A DNA stretch of 64,000 nt from Endozoicomonas sp. OPT23 (GCF_009653635.1 NZ_PPFD01000001.1:373410-437409), one strand, 5' to 3'. Positions 10,074-19,733 are shown, counted from the first letter of the stretch. Notes: generated by a model from the sequence alone, not told the origin. Numbers and translations: made by a program.

Positions 10074-10103
10074 CAGATGCCTGCTATTAGCAGCAGGCAT
10101 CTG
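10074..10103 (+). terminator. strong hairpin downstream of purA
   Basis: CAGATGCCTGCT and AGCAGGCATCTG form a perfect 12-bp stem around ATTAGC. No T-run follows, so termination is uncertain; it may protect the purA mRNA 3' end. A second small repeat (CAACTGA and TCAGTTG) lies at about 10034-10055. Confidence 0.55.
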
Positions 10104-10245
10104 ACGCATAAATAAGAGACATCCCCAGTATTATTTCCCCATAGATACACGTCAAAGATATAAGTGACCATCCATGTATAATTGCTGAATAATTGGTAGT
10201 CTTGCCAATCTTGAAAAGCGTCCCTCTTCCTTGCACACTCGTTGC

Positions 10246-11055
10246 ATGAAAAACCCTTACGAATTTTTGAAAGCCATTGAGGATGGAAAACCTGTCCCCT
10301 GGAAAAAAGGTGTCAGCGTACTGACCAAAGAAGGTATTAAGCCTGGCCAGCTGACAACGGTCATTCTGCCAGATTCACTCTATGACGATAAAACCACTGT
10401 TCAGATCATTGATCAGGATGCTTTTCTGCGGCTGAAGAGCCGTTTCCCTGAACCAGTGGCAGTCAGTGACAGAGCTACAGCGTCTCTCGCTGGGGATTCT
10501 CATGCCAAAGCTGTAACCGGAAGCATGCTGACGCTGGATAAATCATCATGGCTTGAGCCTCGTGTGGCCGTTTGTCGTAATGGCTTACAGTGGTCAGCCC
10601 TGCCAGAGCCTCACGAACATCTGCTTTTGGTAGAAAATCTGGAAAACTTTCTGAGGGTTGAAGAAACACTTTCACTGGCTATAGAGCGATGTGGTTTGGA
10701 TGAGAAACGTGACCAAATAACTCTGGCTTTTGGTTCTGGTAATGCCGCCGCAAAAGCCTGCAACGCTCTCTTTTATCAGCACTTTGACTCGGTAAACTGC
10801 CTGTTTGATGTCGATGCAGGCGGTATTCAAATCTATCAAAATATTAAAAAATTACTGGCCGATTCTACTGTGCCTGTGCGGTTTCTTGTTCCGGAAAATG
10901 TATCTTCTCTGCTGGAACAGTCACGCCGTAAGTTACCCGATGATGAACGACAAAAATTGAAAGCTTTCTCTGAGGAAAATCCTGAATTAAGGTCTCTTAT
11001 CGCCATCATGCGACAGAGTCACAGGAAGCTCGAACAGGAAACCTATCTGGATTGA
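10246..11055 (+). CDS. Wadjet/Mks nuclease subunit (JetD/MksG-like, TOPRIM)
   Basis: First gene of a four-gene SMC operon. In Wadjet systems JetD is the TOPRIM nuclease that cuts plasmid DNA after loop extrusion. Here the C-terminal half shows a TOPRIM pattern: LLLVENLENF with Glu130, then CLFDVDAGGIQIY with Asp188 and Asp190. The protein is only 269 residues, whereas characterised JetD proteins are roughly 380-400, so the N-terminal arm appears reduced. ATG 10246 is used; no clear ribosome-binding site precedes it, and TATAAT at 10177-10182 may be the promoter -10 element. The nuclease comes first and the SMC gene second, unlike the jetABCD order of Bacillus cereus. Confidence 0.75.
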   Translation: MKNPYEFLKAIEDGKPVPWKKGVSVLTKEGIKPGQLTTVILPDSLYDDKTTVQIIDQDAFLRLKSRFPEPVAVSDRATASLAGDSHAKAVTGSMLTLDKSSWLEPRVAVCRNGLQWSALPEPHEHLLLVENLENFLRVEETLSLAIERCGLDEKRDQITLAFGSGNAAAKACNALFYQHFDSVNCLFDVDAGGIQIYQNIKKLLADSTVPVRFLVPENVSSLLEQSRRKLPDDERQKLKAFSEENPELRSLIAIMRQSHRKLEQETYLD

Positions 11056-11058
11056 TAA

Positions 11059-14000
11059 ATGAAATTATTGGATGATTCTTTACTTGGGCCAGGTGGCTCT
11101 TTATCCGGGCTCGAAGGCTCTCTGTTTGAAGGTGACCGCTACCAGATTCTGAGACTGGTGATGGTTAACTCCGGCAGCTCTGCCTATGTAGAACTGCCTC
11201 TGGACCAGACTGCTGCCTTGCTGGGCAGCAATAACCAGGGTAAAACCTCTGGCCTCCATACCCTTAAGCTGTTCCTGCTGCCGGAAGTGAACTTTCGCAG
11301 CTGCGAGAACAAATTTGGATTTGCTTCCAAGGACCGTGAATACACCGGCCTTGAGAGCTACCGCTACTATTTTCCCAGCCCTAACTCTTTCATTGTTCTT
11401 GAAGCGAGCAATCCCCGTGGCGAGTTCTGCATTGTTCTGTATCAGAGTAATCAGGAGTTAGGCTATGGTCGTTTAGCGGTACCGCGTCCATACGACCATA
11501 TCAAGCATCTGTTCTGGGATGAAAGCACTCGTGCCAATCAAGGGGCAGGTTCTCATCCAGGCGATATGGAGCTGGCGACAGTCGTTACCCGATTAAAGAA
11601 ACTGGGTGCACGACCACTTAATGATGTAGCGACTATTCGGGAAGCTTTGTATACCCGTGTGGACCCCAGTGATGACGATACCCGCTTTTGCCTGATGCCG
11701 CTGGTGCAATCCCCCAGTCAGCATATGATGCGTTCGATAAAGGCACTTCTGCAGCTCTCCTTCGATATCAAAGGTGCTGACCACAAGAACTTGCCTCAGG
11801 CCATTGCCAATATTATTGATGCCGACCTTTCTTCCCAGAAAGAGAGTATCAGTATCGATTTTCACCGTATTCAGGATGACCGTGAGCGGTTGAGCCAGAG
11901 TCAGCGGGAGATTCAGGCAGTTCGTGGCCATATGGATGACTGGAGTAGTCTAAGCAGTAACTATCTGAATTATCAGGAGCAGAGCAGTGCTTTGCGTAAG
12001 AGTTATCAGACACTGCGAACATCGCTGGCCATTCATAACGACACTTTTGACCCTGAGCTGAGTGATGCCCGTGTTAGTAATGACACGGCCACTAATCGTT
12101 ATAAGAAGGCTCGGGCACAAATGACGGCTCTGAAAAGTGAGTACGACCAGTGTAAAGGTCAGCATGTCACTCTTTCTAGAGAAGTCTCAGCTCTGACAGG
12201 TGCGATTGCTCTTGCTAGAGAAGTGCTGGTCCGTGACGCGCCTGTCGCTGGAGGACAGGATCAGGCTCGTGTACTGACTTATATGAAAGCGTGCCTGTTG
12301 GAAGTTGAACAGGAGCTGGAGGCACTTCAGAGTCAGGAGCAGTCGCAGAACGCTCTGCAACGGGAACTCCAGCGCAAGGTGCAGTTACAGAGTAAAATTC
12401 AGCGTGCTGAAGCCGTGCTGAAGCAGCAGAAAAGCAGCACACTGTCCTATCTGGACGGACACAGCGCACTGGTACTGAACAGTCTGCACTCAGGCTTTAG
12501 CCAAATGGTGATAACGCCAAATGAAGAACAGATAGACGCTGTTCAATCCTTTGTCCGACTGCTCAGTATTAATGAGCAAGGAAGGCTACTGTTTTGCGGT
12601 ACCCCGTTGCCAGGCGGAAGAGCACAACCCTTTGATGCTATGACTGTAAAAGAGCAACATATAGCACGACTTCATGAACTGGAAGACGAGCTGCAAAACT
12701 GTGAGCGCAAGATCGAGGGATATCGTCGTGCATTGACTGGCAGTGACGAGCAGCGTCGGGAATCCCTGAAAGGAAAGCAGATCGAGATAGGTGAGATCAA
12801 TCGTGAGATGAAAGTCGTTTCGGGTCTGGATTTTAATGTAGACAATCTTGCCGATAAGCAGATCGACCTGGATACGCTGAATCTGAAGCAGGCTCAGCAA
12901 CTTGAGCAGAGAGCAGCACTGACCGAAGAGCTTAAGCAATACGAGAATGAATGTGAGAATAGCCGTGAGCGGCTGAAAACGCTTGAATCACAGAAAAAGA
13001 GCCTGCAAATTGCTGAGAGTAGTCTTAATAACCTCTCATCTCTGGCAGGTCTGCAACATCTGAAAGTGGCTTCGATAGACGTGCCCACAGCTCCTGATGA
13101 CATTGCGACAGAAGCGAATAAGCTGATTCAAATGTTCTACAACGATGTCTCAGTGACTCGCCAAAGCTGTATCGATAAGTTCAAGGTGCTGATCGGCAGT
13201 GGCATTGCCAATCTGGAAGCTGATCTTGCCTTCCGTGCTGATCTGACCAGCAGTGAGTTCTTTGATGCCTTCCACAAGCTGAAGTCAGAATTCGACAATA
13301 TCGAATCCAGAGAGCGCGATCACCGTGCCCAGGTGATGAATCACAACCACGACACAGGTCGTCAGATCAGCTTGCTGGATAAGATGGATCTCGCTATCCG
13401 CAATTTCCAGAACAAGATCAACGACGATCTGTCTCATATTCATATCTCCAACCTTTCCGGCGTAAGAGTCGAGATAGGGACACTGGACAGTTTCAATACT
13501 CTGCGCCATGAACTGAAAGACCACGGTACAGAATCAGACCGTTTGATGAAGGAGTCCTTCTACAATCGGCTTCAGGACTTCTGTGAAAAGTATTTGAAAA
13601 CCGGAGGGCCTGCGGGAGGACGTGCTGGTCGCCTGGATCTGGAGCGCATAGTGACAAGCGTGAAGTTTATCTACCAGATCAATGGCCGCGATGAAGTAAC
13701 TCCTCAGTCAAACGGCACCAGTTCAATGGTAAATGCGGTACTGCTCTCCATTCTGATGCATAAGCTGGTACCTGAAGATGTGGTGTTTGCTCTGCCGGTT
13801 ATCTTCGATGAGGTGGGCAGCCTTGACGACAGTAATCTTGCAGAACTGCGTCGTATTGTTGAGGAACACAACTTCACCCTTCTGGTGGCCAACCCGACCA
13901 ATCAGGGCAGTATCGCTCAGTATATTGGCATATGGCACGACCTGTTCCTGCATCAGGTCACTGAAGGAACGCCTATTGCCAAGTGTCTGGCGATCTATAC

Positions 14001-14094
14001 CGGCAGCAGTGAATCGCTGACTGATATTGTCGAGGATGATTCTGTTGCTGAAAGTGCACCGGAAGAGCTGCAGGCAGAAGAGGCGTACCAATGA
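11059..14094 (+). CDS. Wadjet/Mks SMC ATPase (JetC/MksB-like)
   Basis: An SMC-family motor expected to form V-shaped dimers that translocate along DNA with the kleisin and its partner. The 1011 residues show an N-terminal head with Walker A GSNNQGKTS (residues 56-64), long Gln/Glu/Leu-rich coiled coils around 250-480 and 530-860 separated by a hinge-like region, and a C-terminal head with a signature-like SNGTSSM near residue 884 and Walker B VIFDEVGSLDD near 913-922. It starts 3 bp after the nuclease gene and overlaps the kleisin gene by 4 bp. The signature is SNGTS in place of the usual SGGE, as in divergent MukB/MksB-like ATPases. Confidence 0.82.
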   Translation: MKLLDDSLLGPGGSLSGLEGSLFEGDRYQILRLVMVNSGSSAYVELPLDQTAALLGSNNQGKTSGLHTLKLFLLPEVNFRSCENKFGFASKDREYTGLESYRYYFPSPNSFIVLEASNPRGEFCIVLYQSNQELGYGRLAVPRPYDHIKHLFWDESTRANQGAGSHPGDMELATVVTRLKKLGARPLNDVATIREALYTRVDPSDDDTRFCLMPLVQSPSQHMMRSIKALLQLSFDIKGADHKNLPQAIANIIDADLSSQKESISIDFHRIQDDRERLSQSQREIQAVRGHMDDWSSLSSNYLNYQEQSSALRKSYQTLRTSLAIHNDTFDPELSDARVSNDTATNRYKKARAQMTALKSEYDQCKGQHVTLSREVSALTGAIALAREVLVRDAPVAGGQDQARVLTYMKACLLEVEQELEALQSQEQSQNALQRELQRKVQLQSKIQRAEAVLKQQKSSTLSYLDGHSALVLNSLHSGFSQMVITPNEEQIDAVQSFVRLLSINEQGRLLFCGTPLPGGRAQPFDAMTVKEQHIARLHELEDELQNCERKIEGYRRALTGSDEQRRESLKGKQIEIGEINREMKVVSGLDFNVDNLADKQIDLDTLNLKQAQQLEQRAALTEELKQYENECENSRERLKTLESQKKSLQIAESSLNNLSSLAGLQHLKVASIDVPTAPDDIATEANKLIQMFYNDVSVTRQSCIDKFKVLIGSGIANLEADLAFRADLTSSEFFDAFHKLKSEFDNIESRERDHRAQVMNHNHDTGRQISLLDKMDLAIRNFQNKINDDLSHIHISNLSGVRVEIGTLDSFNTLRHELKDHGTESDRLMKESFYNRLQDFCEKYLKTGGPAGGRAGRLDLERIVTSVKFIYQINGRDEVTPQSNGTSSMVNAVLLSILMHKLVPEDVVFALPVIFDEVGSLDDSNLAELRRIVEEHNFTLLVANPTNQGSIAQYIGIWHDLFLHQVTEGTPIAKCLAIYTGSSESLTDIVEDDSVAESAPEELQAEEAYQ

Positions 14095-15626
14095 GACGGG
14101 TCAGCAGTGATGTCACACTGATTGCGATTCTCGAGCATAAATCACTGTTCTTTCAGTTGATGGATTACGTTCAGCACAGTCTGAACAATCCATCGCTGGA
14201 ATTCACCATCAGTGATTACCAGAAGCTGCTGGCTCACAGTGTTGAAGGTCTGGTGGATAAAGAGCGTCGACGGCTGCTGGATACGCTTGGTCTGGATAAC
14301 CTTAACCAGAATGGTCTGCTCAGTTATCTCGATCGTCGCAGTGGCCGCTTTCGATTACAGCAGTTTGTGCTGGATATGCTGCGGCATCTGGATAACAAAC
14401 GTTTGCGGGAACTGTCATCGGCAGAGCTGAACCAACTGCTTAAGCAGTTGGAAGAGTGTGAGCGACAGCTGAGTGACAGCAGTATTCTCTGGCTGGATGA
14501 CGACCCTGATTATCTGGAAATGGTCGAATCTGCCCACAATACGTTGAACGAAGTGAACTCACGACTGCAGTCTAATGTACGGGCATTGAAGGGGCAGGCT
14601 GCGCATTTGGCGGAGCTGGTGGATCGTCAGGACTACAGTCGAATGGAGCGCAGTGAGCAGGTTGGTTTTGCCCTGAACGAGATCCTGCGTATTCATGAAC
14701 GTCATGTAACGCCTATGTTGCAGTTCCTTGATGAACGTCTGGATATCAGTCGTCCCGGCTCGTCCAGAACGCTTGCGAAGAATGCGCTCTATGGCAGTCA
14801 GTCGCCCATGGCACTGGTGCAGAAGATCATCAAGCGCTTCTATGAGCACCGTAAAGGTGAGCATGTTACCCGTCTGCAGCGGGTGCAGTTTCATATTCTG
14901 TATCTGGGCGAAGATGTAGCGGCCATTGCCAAGAGTCTGGAAACCTACGTTCGGTACGCACAGCAGGAACGTCAGCGTTACAACCGCACAGAAGAGCTCT
15001 ACAACAGGCTGCTCGATGCTGCGCGTGAAAAGCAGCAGGGGCTGTTACGGGACTTTTTGCTGAAACCGGAACATGAGGTTTTCGAACCATCAAGAGTGTT
15101 TGGTAACTTCAAAAACTTCAGTCGTACCATGACCAGCAACATTAACTGGCCATCGGAACAGGGCACTGATGCGTTGGATGAAGTGCTGCGTGTTCGTCTT
15201 GAGAAAGCACCTAAGCTGTCGCCTGACAACCTCTCTGAACCGGGTAAGCCCCGTTCGGAAGAAGAACTGCTGAAACGCACGGTTATCAATCGCATTATGA
15301 AAGCGATGGAAAGTTTCGATTATGGTCAGAAACACGATGATATTTATCAGGCGTTGCACGACCATTTGCAGGAATCCATGCCAGCCTACCGTTTGCCTAA
15401 CCTTGTTGATGCTTTAGGGTTTCTGTCCAGTCATGGCAAGGTAGAGTTGGTTTCTCCTCCTTGCTTTCAGCAGATGGTTTATCAAGGTAAACAGCTGGAC
15501 TATCGGGTACGCAGCTATGTGCCTAAAGCCGGTAAGCGTCAGTCACGGCAGTCAATTGAGAATGTCTCTGTAAACAGCTCTTCAATCAGGCCGTCAGAGA
15601 AAATTTATGGGGAGTTAGCCCAATGA
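14091..15626 (+). CDS. Wadjet/Mks kleisin-like subunit (JetA/MksF-like)
   Basis: A 511-residue mostly helical protein next to the SMC gene, matching the size and place of the JetA/MksF kleisin that bridges SMC heads. The N-terminus is a helical winged-helix-like region (residues 1-110), followed by coiled coil (about 110-330), then a C-terminal helical winged-helix-like part near 385-485. It starts with ATGA overlapping jetC and ends overlapping the next gene, so the complex is likely made in coupled amounts. The assignment rests on context and architecture; no diagnostic motif is visible. Confidence 0.72.
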   Translation: MRRVSSDVTLIAILEHKSLFFQLMDYVQHSLNNPSLEFTISDYQKLLAHSVEGLVDKERRRLLDTLGLDNLNQNGLLSYLDRRSGRFRLQQFVLDMLRHLDNKRLRELSSAELNQLLKQLEECERQLSDSSILWLDDDPDYLEMVESAHNTLNEVNSRLQSNVRALKGQAAHLAELVDRQDYSRMERSEQVGFALNEILRIHERHVTPMLQFLDERLDISRPGSSRTLAKNALYGSQSPMALVQKIIKRFYEHRKGEHVTRLQRVQFHILYLGEDVAAIAKSLETYVRYAQQERQRYNRTEELYNRLLDAAREKQQGLLRDFLLKPEHEVFEPSRVFGNFKNFSRTMTSNINWPSEQGTDALDEVLRVRLEKAPKLSPDNLSEPGKPRSEEELLKRTVINRIMKAMESFDYGQKHDDIYQALHDHLQESMPAYRLPNLVDALGFLSSHGKVELVSPPCFQQMVYQGKQLDYRVRSYVPKAGKRQSRQSIENVSVNSSSIRPSEKIYGELAQ

Positions 15627-16153
15627 GACAGGACATCAGTCGGAAAATATACCGGGAACTGATTAACGGCAATATCATTAACAAACAGATTCTGGATGGC
15701 AGCCTTCTGGCTCCAAATCCACTGTTTGATGAGCTGGCCAGTGAACAGAATCGAACGGTGTACGATCACCTTTATGAAAGCATCGGTTATGAGTTGAAGC
15801 AGCTGGGCGACAGTTTTTTTCTGAATGAGATCGGCAAGGATGATGTGCTTTCCGATGTCGCGATGAAACTTCAGACGTTGCTGGTGGTTCTTGTCCGGGG
15901 TGTCAGTGATCGACATCTCTATACCGGTATTCTGACCGATCTTCGTGGTGGTTTGAGTCGTCAACAGATTGATGAGATGGGTGATGAGGAAGAGAATCAG
16001 CAGATTCTGGCAGCGGTTGGATTGAAAAAACGATTGATCACCGAAGTGGAGAATGTCCTTATTACCCGACAGCTGGCGTTCTGGAACGGGCAGGACAATT
16101 TGGTGTTAACCAATGGTGGTAAGGCGTTTCTTGATCATTTGCATGGGATGTAG
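15623..16153 (+). CDS. Wadjet/Mks accessory subunit (JetB/MksE-like)
   Basis: A 176-residue winged-helix-like protein at the end of the operon, overlapping the kleisin gene by 4 bp. Its size fits the MukE/MksE/JetB subunit, which binds the kleisin and DNA. The N-terminal half is helical (SRKIYRELINGNIINKQILDG), and the C-terminal part reads like a winged helix (LKKRLITEVENVLITRQLAFW followed by a beta-hairpin NLVLTNGGKAFLDHL). The identity is inferred from context. A bidirectional terminator follows immediately. Confidence 0.7.
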   Translation: MRQDISRKIYRELINGNIINKQILDGSLLAPNPLFDELASEQNRTVYDHLYESIGYELKQLGDSFFLNEIGKDDVLSDVAMKLQTLLVVLVRGVSDRHLYTGILTDLRGGLSRQQIDEMGDEEENQQILAAVGLKKRLITEVENVLITRQLAFWNGQDNLVLTNGGKAFLDHLHGM

Positions 16154-16156
16154 ATC

Positions 16157-16191
16157 AAAAAAAAGCGCACTGAGGTGAGTGCGCTTTTTTT
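16157..16191. terminator. bidirectional terminator between the SMC operon and ompW
   Basis: AGCGCACT and AGTGCGCT form an 8-bp stem around GAGGTG, flanked by A-runs on the left and T-runs on the right. It can end both the defence operon on the plus strand and ompW on the minus strand. Confidence 0.88.
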
Positions 16192-16209
16192 GAAATTCTC
16201 AAGTTCTGG

Positions 16210-16887
16210 TTAGAACTTGTAGGAGACACCGGCCATGTAAACCATTGGGTCGAGCTCTACGTCGATTTTGTACTTAGCGTTGTCAGCTCTACCCTTAAAC
16301 TCTGCAGTAGTGTTGATATCCATGTACCAGGCAGCTGCGTTCAGGCTCCAGTTTTCGTTCAGCTTGTAGTCAAAACCAACCTGAGCAGTCAGACCCAGAG
16401 AACTTTCAAGTTCCAGATCCTTGTAAGTAGCACTAGCGCCGCTCTTGAAGTCTTCGCTGAAGAACACTGTGTAGTTAACGCCAACACCAGCGTATGGCTG
16501 GAATGCAGAGTTACTATCCATTGGATAGTATTGAAGGCTTACTGTAGGTGGCAGATGTTTCACATCAGCAAAGTCACCCAGTCCGGACAGACCTTTCTTG
16601 CCCGTTAGGGTGTGTTTGAAAGGAGTGGCAGCCAGGAGCTCAATGCCGATGTTGTCGGTATACATATAGGTGAAGGAAACACCCAGCTGTGTGTTGCTAT
16701 CAACATCTACAGCAGTGTTAGCCAGTTTGTTGCCATTAGCTTCCAGAAGGCCGCTATCAACATCAGGATTTACAGCAGCCAAACCACCGCGCACCAGAAA
16801 ATCACCTGCTTCATAAGCTTGAGCAGAAGTGGCAGCAATAGCGGTAGTAGCAGCAAGAATAGCTACAGCAAGAGGACGCTTGAACAT
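16210..16887 (-). CDS. ompW: outer-membrane protein OmpW
   Basis: An eight-stranded beta-barrel of the outer membrane associated with small hydrophobic compounds, oxygen limitation and stress. The 225 residues start with a signal peptide cleaved after ATSAQA. The mature part shows family traits: DFLVRGGLAAVNPD, FTYMYTDNIGIELLAATPF, LPPTVSLQYYP and a C-terminal VSYKF ending in Phe. AGGGA precedes the ATG. An FNR-like site lies 83-97 bp upstream, agreeing with known FNR control of ompW in enteric bacteria and Vibrio. Confidence 0.93.
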   Translation of the reverse strand: MFKRPLAVAILAATTAIAATSAQAYEAGDFLVRGGLAAVNPDVDSGLLEANGNKLANTAVDVDSNTQLGVSFTYMYTDNIGIELLAATPFKHTLTGKKGLSGLGDFADVKHLPPTVSLQYYPMDSNSAFQPYAGVGVNYTVFFSEDFKSGASATYKDLELESSLGLTAQVGFDYKLNENWSLNAAAWYMDINTTAEFKGRADNAKYKIDVELDPMVYMAGVSYKF

Positions 16888-16970
16888 TGGATTTCCCTGT
16901 CTACTTGTGTGTTTTGTTTGTTTGTGTTCGTAGATGTGAAGTACTTTAATAAGATGTTAATTTTAAAGTA

Positions 16971-16984
16971 TTGATCTGAATCAG
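16971..16984. promoter_or_regulatory. FNR/Anr-like binding site upstream of ompW
   Basis: TTGATCTGAATCAG matches the consensus TTGATnnnnATCAA at nine of ten positions. It is centred about 90 bp upstream of the ompW start codon; the transcription start is not known, so the usual -41.5 spacing cannot be checked. It also lies about 200 bp upstream of rnr on the other strand. Confidence 0.5.
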
Positions 16985-17180
16985 TGTTCGTACAGGCTTT
17001 ATCCAGCGCCCCTTTGACACGGTTATGGCTTTAAATCCGGTTGCAAGTCTGGGCATACTGAGTGAAGATGCAGCCAAATTCTTCTCAGTCACTTCTTATC
17101 TCTTTTCTTGTGTCTGAAACTGCTGCAGTGACTGTCGTAACAACTCCTTATTTATTCTTTTAGAGGTTAAACACTCGTCC

Positions 17181-19733
17181 ATGTCGAAAAAGCCAATAGG
17201 TTGGAAAGATCAGGACTCCCAGGCAGCCGATGAAGCTGCCCGTTATGAAAACCCGATTCCCAGCCGGCTTTTCATCATGGAAACTCTGGAGAAGCGTGGT
17301 GCACCTGCCAGCCATAAAGCGCTTTGTGGTGAGCTGGGCGTTACCAGTGACGAACAGAAAGAAGCACTGCTATTTCGTCTGAAAGCCATGATCCGTGATG
17401 GTCAATTGCTGGAAACCCGCAAGGGAACCTACGGACTGCTCAGCAAGATGGATCTGGTTACTGGTCGCATTCAGGGTAATAAAGAAGGCTTTGGTTTTCT
17501 GATTCCTGATGAAAAGGGAGAAGATTTCTACCTGTCATGGAAAGAAATGCGCAAGTGCTTCGATGGCGACAGAGCGGTTGTACGGGAAACCGGCGTTGAC
17601 CGCCGTGGCCGGAAAGAAGGCCAGATTGTAGAAGTGGTTGAGCGCAGAACCACTCAATTGGTCGGTCGCTTCTACGCCGAGAACGATAATATCTTTGTCG
17701 TTCCTGAAAATGCCCGTATTGATCGTGAAATCCTGATTAAGCCGGGACCATTGATGCCTACCCACGGTCAGTATGTGCTGGTTGAGATTATTGATCAGCC
17801 GGGTAAACGAACTCAGCCAGTGGGTCTGGTTAAAGAGATTCTGGGCGATCGTCAGGATGCCGGAATGGAAGTGGACGTTGCTGTGCGCACCCACGATATT
17901 CCACACGTATGGCCTGCAGACGTTGAAGAACAGGTAAGCCATCTGAGTGATCAGGTGGCAGAGAAAGATAAAAAACTCAGAGTTGATCTACGGAAGATTC
18001 CTTTCGTCACTATTGATGGTGAAGACGCCCGCGATTTTGATGATGCCGTTTACTGCGAAACCAAGAAAAGCGGCGGCTGGCGTTTATATGTAGCGATTGC
18101 TGATGTTTCCCACTATGTAAAAGTGGGCACACCACTCGATAAAGAAGCGTTTAATCGTGGCACATCGGTTTACTTCCCTGGCCATGTTATTCCGATGCTG
18201 CCGGAGATATTGTCTAACGGCCTCTGCTCATTGAACCCTGATGTTGACCGACTGGCCATGGTCTGTGAAATGACCATCAGTGCCAACGGCAAAATTTCCG
18301 GTTATAAGTTTCATGAAGGCCTGTTTCGTTCCCACGCACGGTTGACCTACTCCAAGGTCTGGAAAATGCTCTCTGATCCTGAAGGTGAAGAAGGCAAGCC
18401 TCTAAGAGAACAATATAAGGCACAGGTTCCCCATGTTGAGGAACTCTATAATCTGTTCAAGGTGTTGAAGCGTGTCCGTAGTGAACGTGGCACCATTGAT
18501 TTTGAAACGGTTGAAACCCAGATTGTCTTTGGCCGAAACCGCAAAATCGAAGAGATTATTCCGGCGGAACGTAATGATGCTCACAAGCTGATTGAAGAAT
18601 GCATGCTCTGCGCCAACGTGTGTGCCGCCAAATTCCTTGAAAAACACAAGATTCCCGGACTTTATAGAGTTCACGAAGGCCCGACTCTTGAGAAAAAACT
18701 GAACCTTACCAGCTTCCTCAGCAGTCTGGGACTGTCCTTACCAACCAAGGGCGAGATTAAGCCTGTACACTATAAAGCCCTGCTGGAATCAGTAAGGGAG
18801 CGCCCTGATTACAAGGTTATCCAGACTGTTGTTCTGCGCTCCATGAGTCAGGCTGTTTATACCTCTGATAACCAGGGGCACTTTGGTCTGGCCTTTGATC
18901 AGTACGCGCACTTCACCTCGCCGATTCGTCGTTACCCCGATTTGATGGTTCATCGTGCCATTCGCCATGTGATTCGTTCAGGCATTGAGACACGACACGT
19001 TCAGCGTGTTGGTGCCAAGGAAATGAACAAGAAGACCATTTACCCTTATGACGGTAATGAGGTCTACACCATGGGCGAACACTGTTCTACGACAGAGCGC
19101 AGAGCTGACCTGGCCACCCGTGATGCAATGGATTGGCTCAAGTGTGAATATATGCAGCAGCATATTGGTCAGACTTATAAAGGTGTTATTGCATCGGTCA
19201 CCGGTTTTGGTCTGTTCGTCGCGCTGGATGAAGTCTATGTAGAAGGCTTGATTCATGTAACCAGTCTGCCCGGTGATTACTATCACTTCGATGGTTCCCA
19301 TCATCGTCTGGTGGGCGAGCGAACCGGTAAGGTTTACCGTCTTGGTGATGAAATCGAGATTATCGTTGCCCGGGTTAATCTTGATGACCAGAAGATAGAC
19401 TTCGAACTATCATCTGCTGCTGGCTTGAAACCGGCTCCCCGTAAAGGAAGAAAGCCTTCCGGTGGGCCTGGTCGAGGTGCTGGTCGCTCTGCAGGCAAAG
19501 GCGCTGGCCAGATTAACAGTGTTGCTAAAAGTCGTGCGGCTAAAAAGGCTTTACTGGATAAAGCCAAAGAAGAAGAGCAAGGCAAGAAGCCTGCGAAAAA
19601 GCGTAAGCCGACCAAGAAGCAAAAGACGCGAGCTAAAAGTCGTAAAAAGACTGACGGCGACCAGGCAGCTCCTGCTACTGCTGCCAAGAAGCCAGCCAGT
19701 CGTCAGCCAAGAAAGAGAAAGCCTAAAAAGTAA
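17181..19733 (+). CDS. rnr: ribonuclease R
   Basis: A 3'-5' exoribonuclease that degrades structured RNA. The 850 residues comprise an N-terminal winged helix (SRLFIMETLEKRGAPASHKAL), two cold-shock domains, the RNB catalytic domain with the metal-binding GEDARDFDDAVY near residue 280, an S1 domain (GVIASVTGFGLFVALDEVYVEGL), and a Lys-, Arg- and Ala-rich tail of about 90 residues from 760 on. In most gammaproteobacteria rnr is directly followed by rlmB; here a phospholipase gene and a palindromic repeat intervene. Confidence 0.97.
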   Translation: MSKKPIGWKDQDSQAADEAARYENPIPSRLFIMETLEKRGAPASHKALCGELGVTSDEQKEALLFRLKAMIRDGQLLETRKGTYGLLSKMDLVTGRIQGNKEGFGFLIPDEKGEDFYLSWKEMRKCFDGDRAVVRETGVDRRGRKEGQIVEVVERRTTQLVGRFYAENDNIFVVPENARIDREILIKPGPLMPTHGQYVLVEIIDQPGKRTQPVGLVKEILGDRQDAGMEVDVAVRTHDIPHVWPADVEEQVSHLSDQVAEKDKKLRVDLRKIPFVTIDGEDARDFDDAVYCETKKSGGWRLYVAIADVSHYVKVGTPLDKEAFNRGTSVYFPGHVIPMLPEILSNGLCSLNPDVDRLAMVCEMTISANGKISGYKFHEGLFRSHARLTYSKVWKMLSDPEGEEGKPLREQYKAQVPHVEELYNLFKVLKRVRSERGTIDFETVETQIVFGRNRKIEEIIPAERNDAHKLIEECMLCANVCAAKFLEKHKIPGLYRVHEGPTLEKKLNLTSFLSSLGLSLPTKGEIKPVHYKALLESVRERPDYKVIQTVVLRSMSQAVYTSDNQGHFGLAFDQYAHFTSPIRRYPDLMVHRAIRHVIRSGIETRHVQRVGAKEMNKKTIYPYDGNEVYTMGEHCSTTERRADLATRDAMDWLKCEYMQQHIGQTYKGVIASVTGFGLFVALDEVYVEGLIHVTSLPGDYYHFDGSHHRLVGERTGKVYRLGDEIEIIVARVNLDDQKIDFELSSAAGLKPAPRKGRKPSGGPGRGAGRSAGKGAGQINSVAKSRAAKKALLDKAKEEEQGKKPAKKRKPTKKQKTRAKSRKKTDGDQAAPATAAKKPASRQPRKRKPKK

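Noticed and set aside
17000-17180. tRNA gene upstream of rnr, as in some relatives
   Set aside because: No cloverleaf or T-loop GGTTCGAATCC-like sequence is visible in this stretch.
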